Below, in pieces: positions 17,610-26,262 of a DNA stretch of 64,000 nt (positions are counted from its first letter, which is position 1; the number at the start of each line of letters is the position of its first letter). This DNA comes from SpSt-333 sp964371615. GTDB taxonomy: Bacteria > Bacteroidota > Ignavibacteria > UBA10030 > UBA8401. The stretch spans positions 124,001-188,000 of the forward strand of contig CAYJMS010000004.1 in the NCBI GenBank assembly GCA_964371615.1, read 5' to 3'. The notes beneath the pieces are model-generated. The model searched no databases. It had not been told where the DNA came from and saw only the letters and a program-made list of their open reading frames with translations. Made by a program: the position numbers and the translations under genes.

Positions 17610-18265
17610 TACAATCGTCACATTCGGCTGTCGCGATGTGGATCATCCTCGCATCGCTTTATTTCGTTTCATGCAACGAGTCTCTGCCGGTCTATATACC
17701 TCCGTCGGATATATTCGGCGCATCGGTCAGACCGCTCAACGCGCTCACCGATACCGTCCGGTACTCCATGCGGGACGACAATAATCCGAATCTTGTCAGG
17801 GTCACGCTGATAACACCGTTCAACGGATACGAGATTGCGATCGTGAATAGGTACGAAGAGACGATACAGGATAAGATGGAGATCGAGGGAACGGTAGATC
17901 TCTTATGGGCGGAAAAACCAGATCTTAATGCGGTACTAACACTTTCCAACACTAGCATCTATGACGGCGATCTTGATCCCGTTACGGGATTACTCACGGT
18001 GAATCCGGGTGACACCATACGTCTCCGCGTTTTTTGGAATTTTCGGCTGACAACGAACGATTGGGCATTCACACAGGTTCGATATACCGACGGTCCCGCA
18101 TATTCCATCGGCCCGATGCAGGTAGTATCCGACCGGTTCCATCAGACAATGCTGCTGAACGCAGTGGTAAAGGTGAAAATATTTCGGTCCCTCTCTTTTA
18201 TTGAAGCACACACGAAAGAATCCATTCCGGTGCTGTTCAAAGGGAGGATCACTTATCCGCCGTAA
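17606..18265 (+). CDS. Predicted lipoprotein, cassette 1, paralogue B
   Basis: The 219-residue paralogue of the preceding gene has a lipobox at LYFVSCNES and shares the blocks DDNNPNLV, PFNGYEIAIVNRYEETIQD, GLLTVNPGDTIRLRVFWNF and VKVKIFRSLSFIE. Its ATG (17606) lies inside the stop of the previous gene. The giant T9SS gene starts 60 bases downstream. Two tandem copies here against one in the second cassette suggests a local duplication. Function unknown. Confidence 0.78.
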   Translation: MIQSSHSAVAMWIILASLYFVSCNESLPVYIPPSDIFGASVRPLNALTDTVRYSMRDDNNPNLVRVTLITPFNGYEIAIVNRYEETIQDKMEIEGTVDLLWAEKPDLNAVLTLSNTSIYDGDLDPVTGLLTVNPGDTIRLRVFWNFRLTTNDWAFTQVRYTDGPAYSIGPMQVVSDRFHQTMLLNAVVKVKIFRSLSFIEAHTKESIPVLFKGRITYPP

Positions 18266-18325
18266 CGTGCGTTCGTTAATGTTCCGGCGGTTCATCATTT
18301 CCATTCCCGAGTAATCCTGACAACC

Positions 18326-21300
18326 ATGCGTTCTATGAAAAATATTTCACTCTTACTTCTTGCCGGCTCTCTGTTGTATGCGCAGCCCCCCTGCAATCTA
18401 GCCGCGCCGTATGATTGCACGGAATTGAACATCAACTCCGTCGCCTGTTACATCGACAATAACGGCAGCATACGGAATTTTTATTATCCCAATACCGGCT
18501 CCAATACTGTCCTCTTTAATCAATCGCAATTGATGATGGGCGCACTCGTCAACGGCGAAATCCGGTGGTCGTACGGATATTACGGTGGCGCTTCGGCTAG
18601 TGAGTACAGTCCGGGACCGCTCATCGACGGAATGCCGGACACCGTGTATGAAAACTATGCGACAAAATACCGCGTCTACCGGATCGCGAAGAACTGGCAG
18701 TCGATGCGCGAAAGTCCGACGAAGGAAGGCTATCGTACCGATTACAACAATTGGCCTATTGATCTCGGCGCCCCGGTCGACAGCGCGGGAAAACCGTTAT
18801 TCCTCGGCGATCAGACTGCTTGGTGCGTCTGGAACGACGTCGACACACTGAATCGCTACTCCTATCGTACTCCGCTCGGTGCTGAAATACAGATGACCAC
18901 ATGGTCCTATTCGAACGATCCGATCCTGCAAAATGTCGTTTTTGTCCGTTACACGGTCATCAATAAAAGCGATACGGCATGGAAAGCGTTCTATGCCGGC
19001 AATTATTTATACGGCAATCTGAACAATGTCCGTTCATTTGCCGGAACGGATTCTATTCTGGAAATGCAATACCTGTACAGCTCCGTTCCATCCACTAATG
19101 CGTATGGAACCCGCATACCGTCATTCGGTTATGTCGCTTTGCAGGGTCCTGTCATTCCGAAACCGGGAAGCACGGCATTTAACATGGGACGATATATCGC
19201 CAATGCTCAGAATCTCCGGGTATCGTCCGGATCTACATTCAGCCGGAATCTGCCATTCGGTACTATCCTCTATACCGCTTTTCTTGGAATGGATCCATGG
19301 GACAGCACCGCCTATATCGATCCGACCACCGGCAGGTCAAGCCGTTTTACATTTACGGGAGATCCGTCGCTGAATTCCGGCTGGACCGAACGCTCGTATC
19401 TCGGCACAGTGAACCCGTTCTTCGGACGGGAGATCATGCTCTCCACCGGACCGGTGGATGTTGCACCGAACGATACCGTAACGCTGGTCGGCGCATACAT
19501 TGTCGGGCAGGGAAAAGATAATTTTCACAGCGTCGCAATAGTGAAACACTTTGCACGATACCTGCGGAGTAATTTCACATCTCTCCTTAGTCCCGTAAAA
19601 GTTCCTGAACCGAATGTCGCCTCTTCCGTCCTCACCGGAAAAGTGATTTTAACCTGGGAACCGAATGCGGAACAGACTCTGGTGAACGGCTACAGATTTC
19701 AGGGATACAATGTGTATCAAGGGGAATCGGTGGACGGCCCGTGGCACAGGATCTTCACCGCGGATAAGAACGACAATGTGGTTGTGTTGTCCGAAGAAAC
19801 ATATCAGCCGGAGTTTTACTCTCTTTCTCAACGGGGAATCCAGTCGCTCCCCAATGCCGGATTGCAGCATCATCTTATTATAGAACGGGACTCGATCAAC
19901 AGCGCAGCGATCATCGACGGGCGCCCGTATTATTTTGCCGTGCGCGCCATTTGGGAGAACAGCGAAAACCGTCCGATCGCGATCGAAAGCGACATCACAC
20001 CCATCACGGTCCTTCCGGAAGAGATCGTTCCCGGTTCGCAGATCGTCGAACCTCTTTCCCTTCTCGCCCACAGCCGCATGCACGACGATGCACTTAAAGT
20101 GGAAGTGATCGATCCGTTAAAACTGAAAACGAGCCGATACCGAGCCGTGGTGCATAATGTGAACGATACGATCACGTGGGATGTGATCAATGACGAGACG
20201 AACATTCCCATTCTGCTCGATCAAAAAACGACCGCGGGCGAATCGACGCCGATCATCGACGGATTCACTCTTCGATTGAAGAAACAGCTGATCGGCATCC
20301 GCCGCGACCAGCAATCACCCCGCGGATGGGAGTACCTTCCGGAGCAGAACCGGTGGCTGACCGGCGCCTCTCCGGCATTGCTGATGGACGGATTCTTCAA
20401 CGGTTTGGTCTATCCGACGATCAATAATTATATCGGCAGAGGGGGAAGCAGCACGAAACCGGATGAGTTGAAACGGATCGAGATACGCTTCAATTCCAAC
20501 GTCACGCAAAAAGCGTACAGGTATGTGGACAAAGTGCGCGGCGTGCCGTTCAACGATCCGCCGAAACATCCCTCGTTCACTCCGTTCATCCTGAAGCGGG
20601 GGGTCGGATATGTATTCCAGGAAATGGCCGACGTACCGTTCACGGTGTGGGAGGTCGATTCGCTCGACGGCGACCTGACACCGAGACAAATGGCGGTCGC
20701 GTTCGTCGAGACTAACGACAGTCTTTACACTTCGTCGGGAAAATACCTGGGACGGGGCAATGTGAACGGAACATGGGATCCGACTCCCGCGGCAAACGGC
20801 GGAGGCGAACTTCTCTTCTTTTTCAGTTCGCCCTACACCGAAACGGCGCAGCCGCAGTATACGGCCGCGAACAAGAACCTGTTTTTTCAGCCCGACTCGT
20901 TCGATGTGATGTATCTTCTATCTTCAAGGACTGATTCAACCTTAAAGAAACAGCCGCCATACACTTATCAGGATGGGGATATCTTCCGTATTACCCCGAA
21001 CTATCAGTTGAAGGATGGTCAGACGTACGTCTTCTCTTCTTCGCCGGGTATCGTCGGTAGCAAATCTCTGGCATTCGAGCAAAAAGCGATGGAGAATATC
21101 TCCGTCTTTCCGAATCCCTATATGGGAGGACATGCGCTGGAGCAGTCTCCGTCGCAGCGATTCGTGCGCATCATCAATCTCTCCGCGCCGAGCACTGTGC
21201 GTATTTTCAATTTAAGCGGGCGATTGATACGTTCATTCGAACATACGAGCACCACAAGCGGAATCTCCGATTGGGACTTGCGCAATGATGAAGGGATCAA

Positions 21301-21406
21301 AGTAGCCAGCGGATTGTATCTGATCCATATCGAATCCCCCGGCATCGGCACCAAGGTACTGAAGTTGATGGTGCTGTATCCGGATGAAAGGCTTAATGCG
21401 TATTAA
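18326..21406 (+). CDS. Giant T9SS surface protein, cassette 1
   Basis: The 1026-residue secreted protein has a signal peptide ending SLLYAQ, then PPCNLAAPYDC, a cysteine pair at the mature N-terminus that recurs in the paralogue. Conserved blocks: GAPVDSAGKPLFLGDQTAW near 150, FAGTDSILEMQYLYSS near 240, a fibronectin-like region near 445-550 (NGYRFQGYNVYQGESVDGPWHRI), and FTVWEVDSLDGDLTPRQ near 775. The tail of about 100 residues (SVFPNPYMGG, RIFNLSGRLIRSF, VASGLYLIHIESPG) is a sorting domain. ATG 18326 and ATG 18335 are both possible. It pairs with the two lipoproteins upstream. Function unknown. Confidence 0.85.
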   Translation: MRSMKNISLLLLAGSLLYAQPPCNLAAPYDCTELNINSVACYIDNNGSIRNFYYPNTGSNTVLFNQSQLMMGALVNGEIRWSYGYYGGASASEYSPGPLIDGMPDTVYENYATKYRVYRIAKNWQSMRESPTKEGYRTDYNNWPIDLGAPVDSAGKPLFLGDQTAWCVWNDVDTLNRYSYRTPLGAEIQMTTWSYSNDPILQNVVFVRYTVINKSDTAWKAFYAGNYLYGNLNNVRSFAGTDSILEMQYLYSSVPSTNAYGTRIPSFGYVALQGPVIPKPGSTAFNMGRYIANAQNLRVSSGSTFSRNLPFGTILYTAFLGMDPWDSTAYIDPTTGRSSRFTFTGDPSLNSGWTERSYLGTVNPFFGREIMLSTGPVDVAPNDTVTLVGAYIVGQGKDNFHSVAIVKHFARYLRSNFTSLLSPVKVPEPNVASSVLTGKVILTWEPNAEQTLVNGYRFQGYNVYQGESVDGPWHRIFTADKNDNVVVLSEETYQPEFYSLSQRGIQSLPNAGLQHHLIIERDSINSAAIIDGRPYYFAVRAIWENSENRPIAIESDITPITVLPEEIVPGSQIVEPLSLLAHSRMHDDALKVEVIDPLKLKTSRYRAVVHNVNDTITWDVINDETNIPILLDQKTTAGESTPIIDGFTLRLKKQLIGIRRDQQSPRGWEYLPEQNRWLTGASPALLMDGFFNGLVYPTINNYIGRGGSSTKPDELKRIEIRFNSNVTQKAYRYVDKVRGVPFNDPPKHPSFTPFILKRGVGYVFQEMADVPFTVWEVDSLDGDLTPRQMAVAFVETNDSLYTSSGKYLGRGNVNGTWDPTPAANGGGELLFFFSSPYTETAQPQYTAANKNLFFQPDSFDVMYLLSSRTDSTLKKQPPYTYQDGDIFRITPNYQLKDGQTYVFSSSPGIVGSKSLAFEQKAMENISVFPNPYMGGHALEQSPSQRFVRIINLSAPSTVRIFNLSGRLIRSFEHTSTTSGISDWDLRNDEGIKVASGLYLIHIESPGIGTKVLKLMVLYPDERLNAY

Positions 21407-21767
21407 AAAATAGGTTCAATTTTGAGATTTTATGATTTGATGATTTTGTGATTTGATGATTGAAAAGCATAAGCATGGTGAGAATTAAGTCGGGCAGGCA
21501 TTGGTACAATTTTGAGATTTTATGATTTGGTGATTTGATGATTGAAAAACAATTCTAGCAAATCATAAAATCATGAAATCTCCAAATCAAAAAATTATAA
21601 CAGTTCGATCCAATCAATTTTCTATGATCTGAGCGTGTAAAAGGTTCCAGCGCCCGAGATGTGGAATCAACAGTAAATAAATACCATACAGACACCCCCG
21701 CTCAATTCTGATTCTTGACAATAGTAGACTAAAATTGTATCATTAGAATAACATCAATGAAAGCGAC
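21407..21767. other. Spacer between the cassettes, bracketed by inverted repeats
   Basis: No gene. Two copies of AATTTTGAGATTTTATGATTTG start at about 21418 and 21508 with shared downstream sequence (CGGGCAGGCATTGGTAC), a degenerate tandem repeat. GATTTTATGATTTG (21426-21439, again 21516-21529) has an exact inverted partner CAAATCATAAAATC at 21559-21572. The next cassette's lipoprotein starts at 21768. A promoter is not obvious. Confidence 0.6.
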
Positions 21768-22403
21768 ATGTATAAACCCACCGTACATAGTGCGCTGTTG
21801 ATTCTTATATCTCTCTCATGGTACTCCTGCAACGAAAGCCTTCCATCATACACTGAACCGAAAGATTTTTTAACCGGATCTATCCGCAGCATCGGGCAAA
21901 CCGAAGTGCAGTATTCCCATTTAGACGTCAACGATATCAGCAAAACGAGTGTCTCAATCTTCTCTCCGCCGCAGGTATTCTTTATCGATATCATCAACAC
22001 ATTCGACGAGACGATACAGGACCAGCCGGAGATTTCGGGTACAATGGAATTGATCTGTGACGCGGTACCAAACGCAAACGCTACGATCAATCTTTCGCAA
22101 TCCAATATTTCGACGTTTCAGTACAATCCTTTGACAAAATTATTAACGCTCGATCCCGGTGACACGTTGCGCCTTCGGGTATCCTGGTCGTACAAAACGG
22201 ACGACGGCAAGTGGGGATTCCAGAAAGCAGACGTGGAGAGTGAATCGGTGGACGGCTCGGGACGGTTTATGACCAGAACTCACAAACCGATCACCTATAT
22301 CGTCACGGCGAAGGTGAAACTCTTCAAACAGGTCGGACCGCTCACGGCAAAACCTGTTGAGATCGCAGTGCAATACTCCGGCAGGATAACATTCCCTGCA
22401 TAG
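21768..22403 (+). CDS. Predicted lipoprotein, cassette 2
   Basis: The 211-residue third member of the lipoprotein family has a lipobox at LSWYSCNES and keeps the blocks LPSYTEPKDF, INTFDETIQDQPEISGTMEL, LLTLDPGDTLRLRVSWSY, KWGFQKAD and VKLFKQ. It is more diverged from the two cassette 1 copies than they are from each other. Its stop touches the start region of a small cysteine-rich peptide gene, and a giant T9SS protein follows, repeating the cassette 1 order. Confidence 0.78.
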   Translation: MYKPTVHSALLILISLSWYSCNESLPSYTEPKDFLTGSIRSIGQTEVQYSHLDVNDISKTSVSIFSPPQVFFIDIINTFDETIQDQPEISGTMELICDAVPNANATINLSQSNISTFQYNPLTKLLTLDPGDTLRLRVSWSYKTDDGKWGFQKADVESESVDGSGRFMTRTHKPITYIVTAKVKLFKQVGPLTAKPVEIAVQYSGRITFPA

Positions 22404-22423
22404 TGAAAAAAGGAAGAATGCTT

Positions 22424-22660
22424 ATGTTGCTAACGTTGCTGGCGAGAATAATGGTGATGACTTTTTCAACAACCACGGTATTATTTGCTGCACTACCATG
22501 CTCAGAACAATGTAAAACACCACAAGGGGCTTGCACGCCTGTGGGAGGACCTTGTAACACTGTTTGTCATGGTATTGTACGCCACTTAGATTCATGCTTG
22601 CAATATTATTCTGCTGACTATGACCCAACAGGATATTGTTGCCAAGAATGTCCTTATTAA
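22424..22660 (+). CDS. Small secreted nine-cysteine peptide
   Basis: The product of about 78 residues has an N-terminal hydrophobic segment (LLTLLARIMVMTFSTTTVLFAA) and then a mature part of about 55 residues with nine cysteines, among them CSEQCK, GACTPVGGPCNTVCHG and YCCQECPY. Composition and size suggest a disulfide-rich exported peptide. ATG 22424 is preceded by AGGAAG at a usable distance. A GTG at 22403, overlapping the previous stop, would add seven residues. It sits in AT-rich DNA between the lipoprotein and the giant T9SS gene and has no counterpart in cassette 1. I recognise no family. Confidence 0.6.
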   Translation: MLLTLLARIMVMTFSTTTVLFAALPCSEQCKTPQGACTPVGGPCNTVCHGIVRHLDSCLQYYSADYDPTGYCCQECPY

Positions 22661-22714
22661 TAATCAATGCCGCTTACAACGTTAATTTGTAAGCGACAAA
22701 ATTAATAATCTTCC

Positions 22715-25700
22715 ATGAATAAAAAAAAAGATATTCTTTTCTGTTTTTTTGTTTTCCTAAATGTCATTTATGCTCAACCAATTCGCCCGTGCGAATGGTA
22801 TGGCATGTATAATTGTAACTCACTAGAAGGGGGTAACATTTTCATATCTAATATTGGATCCGGGATTCTCCAATCCTTCTACTGGCCAAATGATGGGTCA
22901 CTGAGAGCGTTGTTGCCTACGCAAAATCTCAAGATTGGCGCTTTTGTAAACAATGAAATCCGGTTTTCCTACTCCAACTCGCATCATTTTTCTCCAGGTC
23001 CCGTACAATACCTTTATATAAATGATAGTATCTCAAACCCAAAGTATCGGACTTATAAAATTCAAAAAGATTTTGATTTACTTCCTGAAAGCGAATTTAA
23101 AGATCTCCTCAGAAAAGATTACGATGAGTGGCCCATTGTGATGGGGGCACCTGTTGACAGCAACAGTAAACCGCTCTTCCTTGGCGATCAAACTGTTTGG
23201 ATGATCAATAACGATACACTCTCCAGCGAAAGATCCGCAACTTCTTCTAATCCTTTATTTGCCGAAATTCTTTCCACAATATGGACTTATAGACAAGATC
23301 CTATACTTAAAAACGTAATATTTTATAGACACCAGATTATAAATAGGGATACTCTGAAATGGTTCAATACATTTGTCGGCGACGTAATTTCATTCGGTTT
23401 ACATGTAGGGGGATATTCAACATTTGCAGGCACGGATTCTGCGATTCAACTTGGATATTTTTATCATTCTAGTCCTTCAACTACATCTCAATATGGCAAT
23501 CAAGTCCCCTCTGTAGGATTTGTTCTCCTGCAGGGACCTTTAATAAATGAAACTGGCTCAAAAGGATTTAAATCTGGTATGACCGTTACTGATAAGAGAA
23601 ATCAACCTGTTTCGTCCATGGTGCGTTTCCTTTATTACCCAACTAACAGCCCTCCATTATTAACTCCTCCGGCAAACTACAGTGAGGAATACAACGCACT
23701 AAAAGGTCTATGGAAAGATGGTACACCGATCCGTGATCCATTTTCAAACGAAATTCTTCGTTTTGCTGTTCCGGGTGATCCGGTTACGGGAAAAGGTTGG
23801 ACAGATATTTCTGAAAATCTCAAGCCTTATTATAGATACTCGCAACTCAACGTCGGTCCTTTTGACCTCGCCCCCGGGGAATCGCAGGAAGTAGTCGGTG
23901 CAATCATCGTCGGGCAAGGACGAGACCATTTACAAAGCGTGAACGTTCTTAAACATCACGCGCGGTACGTGAAGAGTGCGTATCCGTTCTTATTCGGCGC
24001 TGGACTCCCCTCTCATACTTTCAACGCATCATCCCTCGGCGGTAAAATCTTTCTCACGTGGGATACGAATGCAGAGAAGGAACTCCCCCCGCTCAGTACA
24101 TATAAATTTCAGGGGTATTATGTCTATCAGGGAGAAACGGCAAACGGACCGTGGCACAAAATTGCGACATTCGATAAGAGCGATGATGTAACGCTGATGA
24201 TGGATGAAGTATACTCTTCACAACATCTCACGCTGACGGATATCGTGGTGGATGAACTTCCGAACAAGGGCCTCAGGCAGTTTCTTGCCGTTGACCGCGA
24301 CACGATCACTCAATCTTCCTTCATCAACGGCCGTCCGTATCACTTTGCCGTCGAGCCGTTCTGGTACGACACCGAGAGCCGTCCGAAGTTCAAGGCGGGG
24401 AAAAAGGTCGCAGCCACCGTCGTGCCGCAGCAGCAGGTCCCGGGCTCGGTGTATGACGAGCCGTTTGCCGTTGTGCCGCACAGCAGAAAATACGACGATG
24501 CGGTGCAGATTCATATCATCGATCCGACCAAACTGAAGGGGAAGGATTACAGCGTTAATGTCACACTCTCACTTCCCGACAGCGCCATCCGATGGACATT
24601 GAAAGAAGAACCGAATACCGTGCTGCTGACTGAACAAACCGATACTTCCGGCTTGTTTGCCAATCCGGTCGTCGACGGGTTTACCGTTACGGTAAGAAAA
24701 CCGCCGGTCGGCTTGCGCAGGGATTTTCAGAATCCGCGGGGGTGGCAGTATCTGCCGGAAGAAAACCGCTTCCTCTCCGGTGCGGCTCAGCAGTTGATCA
24801 TGGACGGTTTTAATCAGGGCATTGTCTATCCGACAAAACAAAATTACGAATCGCGCGGCACAACGGTCCGGCACGATTTTATTAAACAGGTGATGATTCG
24901 GTTCGGCCAGACGCAGAAAGCGTACCGCTATGCAACAAAAGTCAGGGCGTTCCCGTTCAGCGATCCGCCGCGGGACTCCTCTTTTATCCCGTTCATTAAA
25001 AACCGCGGAGGGGGGTTCGTCTATCAGGATTTTGTCGATGTGCCGTTCACGGTGTGGGAAGTCGATTCGCTGGACGGCGACCTGACGCCGCGTCAACTCA
25101 ATGTTGCTTTTCTTGAGAGCAACGACAGTCTGTATTCATGGGAAGGGAAATATCTCGGACGGGGAGACCTCAACGGCCGGTGGAAACCGACAATTGCTTC
25201 AAATGGCGGGGACGAGCGTATCTATATTTTTGCCTCGGATTATTCGGAGACTCCGAATGCATTCTATACATCAAAGAACCTGCTGTTGAACGGCGATTCA
25301 TTGGATACATATTATGTGATCGCCGCAAAAGCCGATACATCGCTCCGCAAGGATAAGAAAGATTCCTTCACCGACGGGGACGTGTTCATCCTTACTCCCA
25401 ATTACCCTCTGGTTAATAATCGCACCTTTACTTTCTCAACCTCCGCGCCGACCATTGCCAACGCGCAATTGGCAAAGCAGCAAGGAGCGATGGATATGAT
25501 CTCGGTCTTTCCCAATCCATACATGGGAGGGCATGCGCTGGAATCGTCGGTTTCCAGCCGTTTTGTAACGATTTCCGGTTTGCCTGCGACGAGCATCATT
25601 CGTATCTTTAATCTGTCCGGCAGGCTCATCAGAACGATCTACCACAACACCGTCACAACGAGTCTACAGCAGTGGGATTTGCGCAATGACGAAGGAATCA

Positions 25701-25807
25701 AAGTGGCAAGCGGTTTATATCTGATCCATATCGAATCACCCGGCATCGGCACCAAGGTGCTGAAGTTGATGGTGCTGTATCCGGATGAAAGGCTTAATGC
25801 GTATTAA
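22715..25807 (+). CDS. Giant T9SS surface protein, cassette 2
   Basis: The 1030-residue paralogue of the 18326 gene has a signal peptide ending NVIYAQ and a cysteine pair (PCEWYGMYNC). It shares GAPVDSNSKPLFLGDQTVW, FAGTDSAIQLGYFYHSS, the fibronectin-like YKFQGYYVYQGETANGPWHKI, FTVWEVDSLDGDLTPRQ and a nearly identical sorting domain. The first ~380 codons are AT-rich and use different codons from the rest, and the last ~130 bases plus the downstream spacer nearly match cassette 1. Both facts point to recombination within the gene. Function unknown; likely displayed on the surface with the lipoprotein. Confidence 0.85.
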   Translation: MNKKKDILFCFFVFLNVIYAQPIRPCEWYGMYNCNSLEGGNIFISNIGSGILQSFYWPNDGSLRALLPTQNLKIGAFVNNEIRFSYSNSHHFSPGPVQYLYINDSISNPKYRTYKIQKDFDLLPESEFKDLLRKDYDEWPIVMGAPVDSNSKPLFLGDQTVWMINNDTLSSERSATSSNPLFAEILSTIWTYRQDPILKNVIFYRHQIINRDTLKWFNTFVGDVISFGLHVGGYSTFAGTDSAIQLGYFYHSSPSTTSQYGNQVPSVGFVLLQGPLINETGSKGFKSGMTVTDKRNQPVSSMVRFLYYPTNSPPLLTPPANYSEEYNALKGLWKDGTPIRDPFSNEILRFAVPGDPVTGKGWTDISENLKPYYRYSQLNVGPFDLAPGESQEVVGAIIVGQGRDHLQSVNVLKHHARYVKSAYPFLFGAGLPSHTFNASSLGGKIFLTWDTNAEKELPPLSTYKFQGYYVYQGETANGPWHKIATFDKSDDVTLMMDEVYSSQHLTLTDIVVDELPNKGLRQFLAVDRDTITQSSFINGRPYHFAVEPFWYDTESRPKFKAGKKVAATVVPQQQVPGSVYDEPFAVVPHSRKYDDAVQIHIIDPTKLKGKDYSVNVTLSLPDSAIRWTLKEEPNTVLLTEQTDTSGLFANPVVDGFTVTVRKPPVGLRRDFQNPRGWQYLPEENRFLSGAAQQLIMDGFNQGIVYPTKQNYESRGTTVRHDFIKQVMIRFGQTQKAYRYATKVRAFPFSDPPRDSSFIPFIKNRGGGFVYQDFVDVPFTVWEVDSLDGDLTPRQLNVAFLESNDSLYSWEGKYLGRGDLNGRWKPTIASNGGDERIYIFASDYSETPNAFYTSKNLLLNGDSLDTYYVIAAKADTSLRKDKKDSFTDGDVFILTPNYPLVNNRTFTFSTSAPTIANAQLAKQQGAMDMISVFPNPYMGGHALESSVSSRFVTISGLPATSIIRIFNLSGRLIRTIYHNTVTTSLQQWDLRNDEGIKVASGLYLIHIESPGIGTKVLKLMVLYPDERLNAY

Positions 25808-26262
25808 AAAATAGGTTTAATTTTGTGATTTTATGATTTGGTGATTTGATGATTGAAGAGCAAGGGTAAGGTTTGAATAAAGGCGGGCAGGCATTGGTAC
25901 AATTTTGTGATTTTATGATTTGGTGATTTGATGATTGAAGAGCAAGGGTAAGGTTTGAATAAATGCGGGCAGGCATTGGTACCAAAGCAAAGATTTATTG
26001 GGCAATCAAGAATGATTGCCCCACTTTGATAAAATAATTTATGTGGGCCAACCATTCCTGGTTGGCCATTATGCTATCTTTAGATAGATTAAAAATCCAA
26101 TGCCTGCCCGCCAAATAGTGTGCGGCAGGTAACATTTGGTGTTTTAATGATAGATGCGGTGAGCAGTTTTTATAATAAACAAGTTACTCTAACCGTACAA
26201 ATCATAAAATCAAAAAATCTCCAAATCAAAAAATTATAACAGGTTTAATTAATCAATTTTTC
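25808..26262. other. Spacer with 82-base tandem duplication
   Basis: No gene. Two 82-base units (25819-25900 and 25901-25982) are almost identical, each containing GATTTTATGATTTG and ending GCATTGGTAC. An exact inverted partner of the 14-base element lies at 26198-26211, just before the PorV-like gene. A CCTGCCCGCC-type repeat lies near 26103-26131. Confidence 0.65.
25819..25982. repeat. 82-base tandem duplication
   Basis: Unit 1 covers 25819-25900 and unit 2 covers 25901-25982. I see one clear difference (AAAGGCGGG against AAATGCGGG). The related spacer after the first giant gene holds a more degenerate version with a period of about 90 bases, so the duplication is older than, or was copied with, the cassette. 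Confidence 0.8.
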
